Below, piece by piece: positions 25,120-33,637 of a stretch of 34,272 bases of DNA. The first letter of the stretch is position 1. Every line of letters begins with the position of its first letter. The DNA comes from Candidatus Heimdallarchaeota archaeon. GTDB lineage: Archaea; Asgardarchaeota; Heimdallarchaeia; Heimdallarchaeales; Kariarchaeaceae. Under the pieces are notes generated by a model, which was not told where the DNA came from, searched no databases, and saw nothing but the letters and a program-made list of their open reading frames with translations. A program made the position numbers and the translations under genes. The stretch covers positions 1 through 34,272 of the forward strand of contig WAKA01000037.1 in NCBI GenBank assembly GCA_015523565.1, in the 5' to 3' direction.

Positions 25120-26064
25120 ATGAGGAGAACTGCGATCTTTTTAGTGCTGACTTTATTCCTTTTCCTTTTGCAAACAAATGGATCATCATTAGCTGACATT
25201 GAAAGCTGGGGTTATCAACTTCAAAATGTCAATGTCTCAGAAATTGCAAATGCACCTTTTGACATTGTAGTAATAGACTACTCCAAGGACGGAACAAATG
25301 CTACAGCTTGGAGTGAAACCCAAGTTGAACAAATGTCAAATAATAAGCTTGTAGTTTCATATATCAGCATTGGTGAGGCAGAAGACTATAGGTATTATTG
25401 GAATGATAGTTGGAAAACCAATCCTCCAGAATGGCTGGATCAAGAAAATCCTAATTGGGAGGGAAATTTTAAAGTCAAGTATTGGATGGCTGGTTGGCAA
25501 AGTATCATCTTTGACTATCTCCAAATTATTTTGAATCAAGGATTTGATGGTATATACTTAGATATCATTGATGCATATGAATACTATGAGGATCAAGGTG
25601 TTGACAATGCGGCAACTCTGATGATCAATTGGGTAAAAGCGATTGCAAACTTCACAAGGTCCCAAAATGCAGATTTCCTTATTATCCCACAAAATGGTGA
25701 AGGATTATTGGAAAACGAAACGTATAGGGACACAATAAATGGAATTGGTATCGAAGACCTGTTTTTCACGGGTAACGAGAAGAATAGTGATGCTGTAATC
25801 AACAACCGACTTTCATTCCTGAAACTTCTTCCTGAAGAAAAGAAGGTATTGGTAGTTGATTACATTTCTGATGCATCACTTCAAAAAGAATTTCGCAATT
25901 TGTGCATGGAAAACGGTTTCATCCCATATTCCACTGTTCGATCCCTAGATACACTTCAGACTCCAGTATGGATGACCGAAACCAATAATGAAGAAAGCTC
26001 TTTGTTTACCGCGGCTGTTTTTGCCACTTTTCCACTCCTTGCATTTGGCAGATCAAAAAAGTGA
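25120..26064 (+). CDS. secreted GH114-like glycoside hydrolase (TIM barrel)
   Basis: A 314-residue protein with a cleavable or uncleaved N-terminal signal (RRTAIFLVLTLFLFLLQTNG, about 2-21). The barrel contains the family marks of GH114/TM1410-type endo-alpha-1,4-polygalactosaminidase-like proteins: WGYQLQN near the start, IDYSKDG, SYISIGEAEDYRYYW (about 89-103), and GFDGIYLDIIDAYEYY (about 146-161) with acidic residues at strand ends that would serve in catalysis. The C-terminus ends in a hydrophobic stretch (FTAAVFATFPLLAF) followed by GRSKK, resembling a membrane anchor or sorting signal. The likely site is the outer cell surface, acting on a galactosamine-containing polymer. TATA-like AATATATTTTA lies about 27 nt upstream of the ATG. 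Confidence 0.82.
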   Translation: MRRTAIFLVLTLFLFLLQTNGSSLADIESWGYQLQNVNVSEIANAPFDIVVIDYSKDGTNATAWSETQVEQMSNNKLVVSYISIGEAEDYRYYWNDSWKTNPPEWLDQENPNWEGNFKVKYWMAGWQSIIFDYLQIILNQGFDGIYLDIIDAYEYYEDQGVDNAATLMINWVKAIANFTRSQNADFLIIPQNGEGLLENETYRDTINGIGIEDLFFTGNEKNSDAVINNRLSFLKLLPEEKKVLVVDYISDASLQKEFRNLCMENGFIPYSTVRSLDTLQTPVWMTETNNEESSLFTAAVFATFPLLAFGRSKK

Positions 26065-26121
26065 ACCAATTGTATGTGTGATATCAAAACAAGTTATTTA
26101 GAACTTATTGGAAAAGCAATT

Positions 26122-27258
26122 ATGGACTTCAATCTTTCAGAAGATGAAAAACTTATACAGGAAACAATCAAGGATCTTGCCTCGTCAAAATTTGCCGCAA
26201 GGGCTGATAAAATAGATAAGGAATCTCTCTTCCCTGAAGAGAACATAAAAGAATTGGCTGAACTTGGGATGCTCGGCACAATTCTTGACCCTGAATATGG
26301 TGGTGCTGGTGCATCTACAATTACCTATTCTGTTGTTCTTGAAGAAATTGCAAAGGCTTGTGCATCCACAAGTGTCATCACTTCTGTCACAACAATGGTG
26401 GGATTGGCAATCCAACGAGAAGGGACTGAGGAACAAAAAGAGAAATGGGTGACAAAAATCGCAACAGGTGAAACACTGGGTTCTTTTTGCTTGACTGAAC
26501 CAACCGCAGGCAGTGATGCGGGAAGTCTAAAGACAACCGCAACAATTGAAGGAGATGAGGTAGTTATCAATGGACAAAAACTATGGATAACCAATGCCGC
26601 ACATGCAGGAATATTCTTGGTGATGGCAAATGAAAACCCCTCATTGGGGCATAAGGGAATTAGCGCTTTTGTCGTTGAAAAAGATACCCCTGGTCTACAG
26701 GTTGGGGCTCCTGAAAAGAAAATGGGCTTGAATGGGAGCCATACCTGCGCAGTCTTTTTTGATAATGTCCGCATTCCTTTGGAAAACAGGATAGGTGATC
26801 CAGGCAAAGGATTTTCCATTGCCTTGAAATCCTTGGACACTGGGAGAATTGGTATTGCTTCACAAGCCCTTGGCATCGGTCAAGCCGCATTTGAAGCTTC
26901 TGTCAACTATGCCAAGGAACGAGAACAGTTTGGAAAGCCAATCCATAAATTCCAAGCTGTCTCTTTCAGGATCGCAGAAATGAAGATGAAGCTTGAAGCC
27001 GCCCAGCTATTGACACGAAAAGCGGCATGGATGAGGGACAAGGGGATGAAACATACAATGGAAAGCAGTATGGCCAAGGCTTTTGCAACCGAAGTGGCAA
27101 GTGAAGTTACACAAAATGCAATCAAGACATTCGGTGGAATGGGCTTCTCTAAAGAATTACCAATTGAACGTTATCACAGGGATATTCAAGCTACGTTGCT
27201 TTATGAGGGTACCAATGATATCCAACGTCTTGTCATTGCCAAAAACCTGTTTGCATGA
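26122..27258 (+). CDS. acyl-CoA dehydrogenase
   Basis: An FAD enzyme of 378 residues that introduces the alpha-beta double bond into acyl-CoA, passing electrons to ETF. Family motifs are CLTEPTAGSDAGS and WITNAA for FAD binding, REQFGKPI, KTFGGMGF, and the catalytic Glu362 in LYEGTNDIQR, positioned as in short- and medium-chain dehydrogenases. An in-frame ATG at 26074 would add 16 residues; the ATG at 26122 fits the family (MDFNLSEDE) and has an AT-rich box (GTTATTTAG, about 26091-26100) at about -27. Substrate chain length is not determined. No ETF genes lie in this window. Confidence 0.95.
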   Translation: MDFNLSEDEKLIQETIKDLASSKFAARADKIDKESLFPEENIKELAELGMLGTILDPEYGGAGASTITYSVVLEEIAKACASTSVITSVTTMVGLAIQREGTEEQKEKWVTKIATGETLGSFCLTEPTAGSDAGSLKTTATIEGDEVVINGQKLWITNAAHAGIFLVMANENPSLGHKGISAFVVEKDTPGLQVGAPEKKMGLNGSHTCAVFFDNVRIPLENRIGDPGKGFSIALKSLDTGRIGIASQALGIGQAAFEASVNYAKEREQFGKPIHKFQAVSFRIAEMKMKLEAAQLLTRKAAWMRDKGMKHTMESSMAKAFATEVASEVTQNAIKTFGGMGFSKELPIERYHRDIQATLLYEGTNDIQRLVIAKNLFA

Positions 27259-27403
27259 ATACTTTCGGTTCTCCGCTGAAGGATTTATCAAAAAAAACAA
27301 GTTTTTTCCCATTTATAGCTCTGCTTTTCACTATGTGCTCCCTTTTTACTTTCGATTCACTCTCTCCGTCTCCCTCAAATAATTTCTCTCAGTACTTTAT
27401 TTA

Positions 27404-28693
27404 ATGAAAATTAAACTGTTCTGGACATCCCAACAAAATAAAAACAATGCAATTTTAAATGACATTTTTGATAGCCACCATTTTTTCCAAGAAACATCAT
27501 TTCCCACGCACTTTGAAAACCTAGCATCTCTTCTCAAACTAATGGATTTTGATGCCTCCCTATTGGAAAATCCATACGAATTCAAAAGACAGAAAGAATC
27601 TCCCTCTCTTTTTTCAATCATTGGATACCAAAGCAACACCACAATTTATAATGATGTTGTGGAAATCTCCAAGAACTTGCTGAAAAAACATGATAGCTCT
27701 CTTATTCACTATTCCTTGGCAAGGCTTCTAATTACGGAAAATGAGAATGAGATTTCTTTTATCATGAATTTTTTATACGAGGTCAATCCTAAGACATCAG
27801 TTCGTGGAATCTTTGAACTTATGGGGATTTATGTTGACTTGATCATAATTCTCTTGGAATCCAAGTCGCTATTCTCAGAATGGAAAAAAAATGAACTTAA
27901 ACTGGATATGTATCAAGACCTGTTGGAAAGTTATGATGGCAAAACAAATGCTGAGCTAATTCTTGCCCTTTGTCGACGAATCGAAATGCTTTCTTTTTAT
28001 TTCCTCAATGATTTTATGCCATTCCTGATTGAAAATCCAGTGGAAATGGTTGAGGAAATTTTGTTGACGACAAGTGAATTGTTTCACCTAGTTTTCCACA
28101 AGGATATCCCCCGTACTTTCAATTTTCAATTCTCACTTACCAATATCATCATTCAAATTGCAAATCTTTTGGAGCCATTTGAGTTGGGTTACTTTTCACA
28201 ATCCCTTAGATTTGAACTAGCTGATGAATTGACAAATTACCTTGCTGGGCTTGTTGAAAATTATGGAAAGAATAAACAGGATCCTGTCAATCTTGCTGAT
28301 ATCCTTATGCCATTTGACCATGCTCTCAAATTCAATCTTGCAATACGCAACTCAAAAGATTTCCTGAATGACATTTTTGCAAACAAAAAAACAATTGTTG
28401 AAATGCTTGTTGACTTGACAATACAGTCTGGAATCTGGTTCCACCCTGATTTCTTCTTACTCAAAGCAGGTAAGGAACTGCTATCGCGTTTCGATGAGAT
28501 AATTGGGTATCTTTTCTCATATGACGAACTGGATCAATTCAGAATAAGGGAAACTATTGCCATGAAACTGTTTGAAAGAGAGTTTCCACTGTCAATCAAA
28601 CTTAAGGACACTCTGATTATGACTGCAAACCAAATCAATCTTCCACTCTCTCTTTCTGATACATTAGAAACAATTCTCAGATATTCTATGTAA
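27404..28693 (+). CDS. hypothetical helical protein
   Basis: A 429-residue protein of unknown family, almost entirely helical. Hydrophobic segments such as GIYVDLIIILLE and YFLNDFMPFLI are short and interrupted by charges, so it is probably soluble or membrane-associated rather than polytopic. No cysteine cluster, nucleotide-binding motif or enzyme signature is visible. An alpha-solenoid-like fold is possible. The AT-rich CAAATAATTT at 27375-27384 lies about 25 nt before the ATG, supporting a genuine promoter. A run of eight T follows the stop. Confidence 0.65.
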   Translation: MKIKLFWTSQQNKNNAILNDIFDSHHFFQETSFPTHFENLASLLKLMDFDASLLENPYEFKRQKESPSLFSIIGYQSNTTIYNDVVEISKNLLKKHDSSLIHYSLARLLITENENEISFIMNFLYEVNPKTSVRGIFELMGIYVDLIIILLESKSLFSEWKKNELKLDMYQDLLESYDGKTNAELILALCRRIEMLSFYFLNDFMPFLIENPVEMVEEILLTTSELFHLVFHKDIPRTFNFQFSLTNIIIQIANLLEPFELGYFSQSLRFELADELTNYLAGLVENYGKNKQDPVNLADILMPFDHALKFNLAIRNSKDFLNDIFANKKTIVEMLVDLTIQSGIWFHPDFFLLKAGKELLSRFDEIIGYLFSYDELDQFRIRETIAMKLFEREFPLSIKLKDTLIMTANQINLPLSLSDTLETILRYSM

Positions 28694-28709
28694 AAAATAA
28701 ATTAAGGGA

Positions 28710-28717
28710 TTTTTTTT
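28710..28717 (+). terminator. oligo-T tract after the 429-residue gene
   Basis: Eight consecutive T lie 17 bases after the stop at 28693 and just before the ctaB promoter region, fitting an archaeal U-tract terminator. Confidence 0.5.
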
Positions 28718-28766
28718 ATAGTCTTTAATCAATTAAATTAAATAGAGTCATGTTGCACCAAAAATA

Positions 28767-29720
28767 ATGGCAATGCATTCTACAACGGCACAATCCTTGT
28801 TGGAAAACAAACCCACATACCAACACTATTTGGCTATTATGAAACCTCGGGTCGTTTTTCTTCTCGTACTTTCCAGTCTCGCAGGATATTTTACCGCTGT
28901 TCCTCTTGTTGGTGAAATAAATTGGTTAGACCTGATTGTCCTGATTTTTGCAGGGTATTTTTCTTCTGGAGGAGCTAATGCCGTTAATTCATGGTTTGAT
29001 CGTGACATAGACAAAATAATGTATCGAACGAAAAAACGCCCTATCCCTGAGGGATTGATCCCCCCCTGGGCTGGATTGCTTTGGGCTCTAGTTTCCATTT
29101 CTTTTGGTGTCTCATTGGCTTACTTTTTGTTAAATCCCCTTTCCGCCCTCATGATGTTTATTGGTGCAATTTGGTATGCGGTATTTTATACAATGATCCT
29201 GAAAAGAAATACTCGATGGAATATTATTTTTGGTGGTATCGCTGGGACTTTTCCTGTATATGCAGGATGGGCCGCGGCTATCAATGATCTGAACTATGTG
29301 TTCCCTTGGCTCATTGGAATTGCTGTTTGGATCTGGATTCCTCTGCACTTTTGGAGCCTTGCTATTCGTTTCAGAAAAGAATATGCAGAGGTGAATGTTC
29401 CAATGCTTCCCGTTGTTATTGGGGTCAAGTCAACCCTTCCCTATATTTCCATTTCTGGTCTATTATTGACTCTTGTGGCACTCCTTATTGCCTTTTCCAG
29501 CCTGACAGGATATGTGTATGTAATTGGAATTTTACCCCTCAGCTATTGGATGGCAAAAAAAACGTGGCAAACAATTAAAACCCCAACAGAGCAGAATTCT
29601 TGGACTTTATTCAAAATTTCAAACCTGTATCTTGTTATGGTTGATTTCTTGCTAATCCTCGATTCTATGGTCAACTACTTCTTTAAATTAGAACCATTTG
29701 GCATAAATGCCTTGGTATAA
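28767..29720 (+). CDS. ctaB: protoheme IX farnesyltransferase (heme O synthase, CtaB/Cox10)
   Basis: An integral membrane UbiA-family prenyltransferase of 317 residues that attaches a farnesyl group to heme B to make heme O, the precursor of heme A for the oxidase encoded next to it. The prenyl-diphosphate motif NSWFDRDIDKIMYRTKKRP (about 73-91) is complete, and MKPRV near residue 25 is typical. About eight to nine membrane helices are seen. No heme A synthase (ctaA) lies in the window, so whether heme O or A is used cannot be told. An AT-rich ATTAAATTAAA (28732-28742) lies about 27-35 nt before the ATG at 28767; a second ATG at 28773 is possible. Confidence 0.95.
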   Translation: MAMHSTTAQSLLENKPTYQHYLAIMKPRVVFLLVLSSLAGYFTAVPLVGEINWLDLIVLIFAGYFSSGGANAVNSWFDRDIDKIMYRTKKRPIPEGLIPPWAGLLWALVSISFGVSLAYFLLNPLSALMMFIGAIWYAVFYTMILKRNTRWNIIFGGIAGTFPVYAGWAAAINDLNYVFPWLIGIAVWIWIPLHFWSLAIRFRKEYAEVNVPMLPVVIGVKSTLPYISISGLLLTLVALLIAFSSLTGYVYVIGILPLSYWMAKKTWQTIKTPTEQNSWTLFKISNLYLVMVDFLLILDSMVNYFFKLEPFGINALV

Positions 29721-29850
29721 TAATGCCTGTTTACTTGTTTTCAATTCACTAAAATTTACTTGACATTTTATAGAATTTCTCTGTACATCCTGTTTTTAGA
29801 AATTAATACTGCAAATTTCTTTATGAAATTACAGTAATTATGCCAATATG

Positions 29851-29858
29851 TTTATAAT
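29851..29858 (+). promoter_or_regulatory. TATA box of the coxBACD operon
   Basis: TTTATAAT is centred 27 nt before the GTG start of coxB, the spacing expected for a leaderless archaeal transcript. The rest of the 161-bp gap to ctaB is AT-rich and shows no other clear site. Confidence 0.7.
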
Positions 29859-29881
29859 TAATTAATTGATTTTCAGTTTAG

Positions 29882-30568
29882 GTGAACAAATTGAGGCGAA
29901 AATCATTATTATTTGTCCTTGGCTTTTTAGCGCTTATAAATGGGTTATATTCCTCAATTGCCGCACCAAATGACTACCGTGAGAAATATGATGAAATTTT
30001 TAAGATTCAACTAATCTTGTCTGTTATTATCATCATTATGGTACTTGTCATGGCAATTGTTTTACTTAGGAAATATAAATCCAATGAAGCTATATCTCCC
30101 AAGGAAATAAAGGTTTTTCACAATAACAAGCTTGAGATAGGATGGACATTGGTCGCAACTGTTTTGGTTCTTTATCTCTTTTTCATTAGCTTGCCTCCTA
30201 CCGAAAATTTTGCGGCTGCAAATAACAAACAGGCAGATGTGACAATATCCGTCATTGGACACCAATTTTATTGGGAATTTGCGATTGAAGGTGTGGTGAA
30301 TTCTTCATTTACCTCTCTGAATTTCACAACTGGTGAAATAATCCCGTTAGTTTTATTTCAAAATACAACATATCTGCTCAAAGTTACTTCTGCCGATGTG
30401 ATACATAGTTTTTTTGTACCTGAACTTGGTTTCAAAGTAGATGCTGTTCCTGGTCATTATAATTATGTCTACTTAGAAAATATCCAAAAAGGCGAATACA
30501 GGGTAACTTGTGCAGAATATTGTGGTGTAAACCATTACAATATGCCTGGTCTTATTAAGGTGGTATAA
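29882..30568 (+). CDS. coxB: cytochrome c oxidase subunit II (CuA-containing)
   Basis: Subunit II of a heme-copper oxidase, 228 residues. After an N-terminal hydrophobic segment (about 7-27, possibly a signal), two membrane helices (about 42-63 and 86-105) are followed by the extracytoplasmic cupredoxin domain. All CuA ligands are present: His175, and Cys210, Glu212, Cys214, His218 and Met221 in CAEYCGVNHYNM. It can therefore take electrons from a c-type cytochrome or a small copper protein rather than from quinol. The start codon is GTG, 27 nt after a TATA box. coxA follows after one base. Confidence 0.95.
   Translation: MNKLRRKSLLFVLGFLALINGLYSSIAAPNDYREKYDEIFKIQLILSVIIIIMVLVMAIVLLRKYKSNEAISPKEIKVFHNNKLEIGWTLVATVLVLYLFFISLPPTENFAAANNKQADVTISVIGHQFYWEFAIEGVVNSSFTSLNFTTGEIIPLVLFQNTTYLLKVTSADVIHSFFVPELGFKVDAVPGHYNYVYLENIQKGEYRVTCAEYCGVNHYNMPGLIKVV
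30557..30564 (+). promoter_or_regulatory. Shine-Dalgarno site of coxA
   Basis: AAGGTGGT lies within the last codons of coxB, 5 bases before the coxA ATG at 30570. Confidence 0.55.
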
Positions 30569-30569
30569 T

Positions 30570-32138
30570 ATGGCAACAGAAAGAAAAACAACTTCTTATT
30601 GGTTTTTGGACTATAAAAAGTTCTTTGGAACTATTGATCATAAGCAAATCGGCATGCTTTACATGATGTTTTCTTTTGTAAATATCGTTTTTGCTGGTCT
30701 TCTTGCACTTATTATGAGGGCGGAACTATATAATCCTGGTAAAGATTTTGTTGAGTCCAGAGACTGGGCAGGGTATTTTACTGTCCATGGGACAGTTATG
30801 ATCTTTTTTGTGGTTATGGCAATGGGTGCTGGTCTTGGAAATTATTTAGTTCCAAAAATGATCGGTGCAAGAGACCTTTATTGGCCAAGGTGGAATAACA
30901 TAGCTTTCTGGATGCTTGTCCCTGCTTCATATTTTGTTTGGAGTAGTATGGCTCCGATTGGTTGGACTGCCTATCCCCCAAATGCAATAGTGCTTGGTGG
31001 TGATAAGGTCGATCGATGGTTGATTGGGTTGATTTTGGCTGGTACCTCCTCAGTTATCGGCGCCATTAATTTCTTATTAACTGTGATCTATCTGAGAAGA
31101 CCTGGGTTGACATGGAAAAAATTGGACTTATTCACTTGGTCTATTGTCTTTATGGCCTTTATTCAATTGGCGGCCACTCCTGTTATTACAATTGGTCTTG
31201 TCATGGAGTTTCTTGCCCGTTCATTGGGAGCCACATATTTTTCAACTAATGCAGGAAGCAGCCCTCTGTTTTGGCAGCATGTCTTTTGGAGTTATAGCCA
31301 TCCCGCAGTTTACATTATGATTTTACCTGCCATGGGTTTGACTTCCCTTATAATTTCGCGTTTTTCACAAACCGAGGTGTTTGGAAAGGTTTCAATGATA
31401 TTGTCTATGGCTGCAATTACACTTTTGGGTTTCATTGTTTGGGGTCACCATAATTTTACTGCTTCTCCAAACTCCCCTCCAGGGTGGTTCTTTACATTGA
31501 CTACTTTCCTGATTGCCATTCCCTCTGGAATAAAAACATTCAATTGGTTGCTGACAATGTATAAAGGCAAAATTGTCGTTGATGTCCCATTCCTTTTCGC
31601 AATTAGCTTTGTCTTGGGATTTGTCCTTGGTGGTGTCACTGGTGTCATGGTGAATACGATCCCACTAGACCTTGTATTTCATGATACTTACTTTGTTGTG
31701 GGTCACTTCCACTTCATAATTATTGGCGGTGCATTGTCAGCAGTTTCTGGTGCAATATATTTCATCTATTCTGATATGACAGGGAGGATGTACAATAGAA
31801 AACTTGCCTATGCCCATTACATCTTTTGGGTGATCGGATACATTCTCACTTTTGGATCCATGAATGTACTTGGGGCTTTGGGAATGCCTCGACGCTACTA
31901 TGACTATTCTGTTCTCTCAATACTTCCAAATTATGATATGATTGTTCTTTTCAATAGAATTGCAACTATTGGTGCATTTATGCAGGGTATTGCATTCACC
32001 ATTTTCGTCTTCAATTTCATTTATAGTGCATTCAAGGGTGAACTTGCTGATGAAAAACCCTACAATATTGCAATTCCAAGACTTTGGATGACTGATGAGG
32101 AATGGGAACAATTGGAGAATATGGAGGTAATGCACTGA
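30570..32138 (+). CDS. coxA: cytochrome c oxidase subunit I (A2-type heme-copper oxidase)
   Basis: Catalytic subunit of an oxygen-reducing proton pump, 522 residues with about 12 membrane helices. Ligands are intact: heme a His73 (FTVHGT) and His381, heme a3 His379 (VVGHFHF), and CuB His244, His293 and His294, with Tyr248 in HPAVY at the His-Tyr crosslink position. The D-channel entry Asp102 (GARD) and K-channel Lys322 (GIKTFNW) are present. The usual Glu of the HPEVY motif is replaced: the sequence SYSHPAVY is the YSHPxV signature that defines the A2 class, where Tyr-Ser takes over the Glu role. It is preceded by an SD and overlaps coxC by one base (TGATG), so translation is coupled. Confidence 0.97.
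   Translation: MATERKTTSYWFLDYKKFFGTIDHKQIGMLYMMFSFVNIVFAGLLALIMRAELYNPGKDFVESRDWAGYFTVHGTVMIFFVVMAMGAGLGNYLVPKMIGARDLYWPRWNNIAFWMLVPASYFVWSSMAPIGWTAYPPNAIVLGGDKVDRWLIGLILAGTSSVIGAINFLLTVIYLRRPGLTWKKLDLFTWSIVFMAFIQLAATPVITIGLVMEFLARSLGATYFSTNAGSSPLFWQHVFWSYSHPAVYIMILPAMGLTSLIISRFSQTEVFGKVSMILSMAAITLLGFIVWGHHNFTASPNSPPGWFFTLTTFLIAIPSGIKTFNWLLTMYKGKIVVDVPFLFAISFVLGFVLGGVTGVMVNTIPLDLVFHDTYFVVGHFHFIIIGGALSAVSGAIYFIYSDMTGRMYNRKLAYAHYIFWVIGYILTFGSMNVLGALGMPRRYYDYSVLSILPNYDMIVLFNRIATIGAFMQGIAFTIFVFNFIYSAFKGELADEKPYNIAIPRLWMTDEEWEQLENMEVMH
32123..32128 (+). promoter_or_regulatory. Shine-Dalgarno site of coxC
   Basis: GGAGGT, a near-perfect anti-16S match, lies 9 bases before the coxC ATG at 32138 and inside coxA. 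It selects this ATG over the in-frame one at 32102. Confidence 0.75.
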
Positions 32139-33025
32139 TGGAAGAAGAACATGAACACGTAAGTGGCATGGCACCTATCGTGGGTCTTTCATTCGCAGTA
32201 ACTGGTTTTGGATTGCTTGAATTCTCCCAAGGAAATTATGCAATGGCTTTTCTCCTTGTTGGAATTTTCTTGGCTGTTGTTGTTGGGTCTGTTGTCAAGG
32301 AAATTAAAAAACGCAGTGAGACAGTTGAAGCCCATGAGGATGAAGAAGTCCCCATTCAATTCAAAAAAGACCCTATCTTTGGGTTTATGGGGAAGAAACT
32401 ATGGATCTGGATATTTCTTATCTCTGAAGTCATTTTCTTTACCCTTATAATTGGGCTTTCCTTCTCTCTTAGGCTTGTGGTAGACGAGGGATTGGGATAC
32501 CGGGAAATTGCAAAGTTTTGTGGTCTTCCAACAGATTCCAATTTGTTTGGGCTTTATCCTGCTGGATGGGTTGATCAGGAGGGTCGAGCACCTCATGAAG
32601 TGCTTGACATTCCCTTGACTACCCTGAACACCTTTGTCCTGATCACAAGTAGTTATACAATGGTTAAGGCCCATGAAGCTGCTGAAAAAGGTGATTTCCT
32701 TGGAAAATGGGGCGCAAGGAATTATCTGCTCATGACAGCTGGAATTGGTGCAACATTCCTCAGTATCCAAGTTTTCGAATATGTATCACTAATAATCAAC
32801 GAAAACTTTACTGTGCAAAGTGGCTTGTTTGGTGCAACATTCTACTTGCAAACTGGATTTCATGGTATGCACGTTTTGGGCGGTATCATCATGATCCTCT
32901 TTATGGTTTATAAAATTCAATCTGGTGCAATGAAGGATTCCAGTGATGTTGAAATCACAGGGCTTTATTGGCACTTTATTGACGTGGTATGGATCATGCT
33001 GTTCACGCTCGTTTATTTGGTATAG
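32138..33025 (+). CDS. coxC: cytochrome c oxidase subunit III
   Basis: Subunit III of the oxidase, 295 residues. Two N-terminal membrane helices (about 10-52) and a charged linker precede five helices that match the core of the family, with WIFLISEVIFF and the HGMHVLGGIIMI helix as markers. Subunit III stabilises proton uptake and oxygen entry. The start at 32138 is chosen because it overlaps the coxA stop as TGATG and has a strong SD; an upstream in-frame ATG at 32102 lies inside coxA. The N-terminus is rich in Glu and His (EEEHEHVSG). Confidence 0.93.
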   Translation: MEEEHEHVSGMAPIVGLSFAVTGFGLLEFSQGNYAMAFLLVGIFLAVVVGSVVKEIKKRSETVEAHEDEEVPIQFKKDPIFGFMGKKLWIWIFLISEVIFFTLIIGLSFSLRLVVDEGLGYREIAKFCGLPTDSNLFGLYPAGWVDQEGRAPHEVLDIPLTTLNTFVLITSSYTMVKAHEAAEKGDFLGKWGARNYLLMTAGIGATFLSIQVFEYVSLIINENFTVQSGLFGATFYLQTGFHGMHVLGGIIMILFMVYKIQSGAMKDSSDVEITGLYWHFIDVVWIMLFTLVYLV

Positions 33026-33030
33026 GTGAT
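33025..33030 (+). promoter_or_regulatory. Shine-Dalgarno site of coxD
   Basis: GGTGAT sits at the end of coxC, 5 bases before the coxD ATG at 33036. Confidence 0.65.
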
Positions 33031-33035
33031 GATTT

Positions 33036-33317
33036 ATGACAGAAGAAACTCATGAACACCCAAGCAGACCGTATTTCAAAGTACTTGTTATACTGGCCGT
33101 TTTGACAATTATTGAAGTGTCTGTTACATACACAGGCATTTCTGAAGCAATTCTTTTGTGGATACTTCTTAGTCTGGCCTTTGTCAAGGCTAATCTCGTC
33201 ATTGCATTCTATATGCATGTCAAGTACGAACCCAAGCCATGGTTGCTATACACCATTGTTTTTGTATTGCCTTTTGCATTGGCATTTCCCATGGCATTTT
33301 TCCCAACGGTTGGCTAA
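33036..33317 (+). CDS. coxD: cytochrome c oxidase subunit IV
   Basis: A 93-residue membrane protein with three helices matching the small subunit IV of prokaryotic aa3/caa3-type oxidases. The marker AFYMHVKYEPKPW (about 56-70) between helices 2 and 3 is typical. It probably supports assembly of subunits I and III. It follows coxC by 10 bp with an SD and ends the operon coxB-A-C-D. Its stop overlaps the stop of the convergent repeat protein by 4 bp (CTAA). Confidence 0.9.
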   Translation: MTEETHEHPSRPYFKVLVILAVLTIIEVSVTYTGISEAILLWILLSLAFVKANLVIAFYMHVKYEPKPWLLYTIVFVLPFALAFPMAFFPTVG

Positions 33318-33637
33318 ATTTCCCTTATCATCTTTTTAATCGTATCCAATAAAAGCTTCTCATCTTCAGTAACAACATTGTCTTTTAATGCTTCATTCTC
33401 CAAGGATCTTATTAATTTGTCCTGTAGCCTTAATAATTTCGTATGTTCCTTTACTGTGACAATGCCGTCTTCCAAGGCTTCATCAACAAACTTTTGATAA
33501 TCCCTGATCCTTTCCCTTGCTTGAAGCAATAACTTGTCCTCATCCTCGGTAATCACACCGTCTTTCAATGCTTGCTCAAGCAACTTTTGATAAATCATCT
33601 CCATTTTTTCCGCTTTGCTTTTGATTTGTTCTGACAT
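33314..33637 (-). CDS. small three-repeat helical protein (EF-hand-like DG-x-(I/V)T units)
   Basis: A 107-residue soluble protein with three related units of about 27-31 residues starting near residues 21, 52 and 81. Each has the form ALKDGVITEDEDKLL: helix, a turn with Asp-Gly/Asn-x-hydrophobic-Thr-x-x-Glu, then a second helix. The turn resembles a shortened EF-hand or the TerB-like DGxIT loop, but a complete EF-hand loop is not present, so calcium binding is unproven. It is convergent with coxD. The minus strand shows CATTTAAGAA near 33660-33669, about 27 nt upstream of the start, as a possible TATA box. Confidence 0.65.
   Translation of the reverse strand: MSEQIKSKAEKMEMIYQKLLEQALKDGVITEDEDKLLLQARERIRDYQKFVDEALEDGIVTVKEHTKLLRLQDKLIRSLENEALKDNVVTEDEKLLLDTIKKMIREI

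Noticed and set aside
26325..26876. 183-codon minus-strand frame inside the acyl-CoA dehydrogenase
   Set aside because: The plus strand encodes a complete enzyme with all motifs; the antisense protein has no features.
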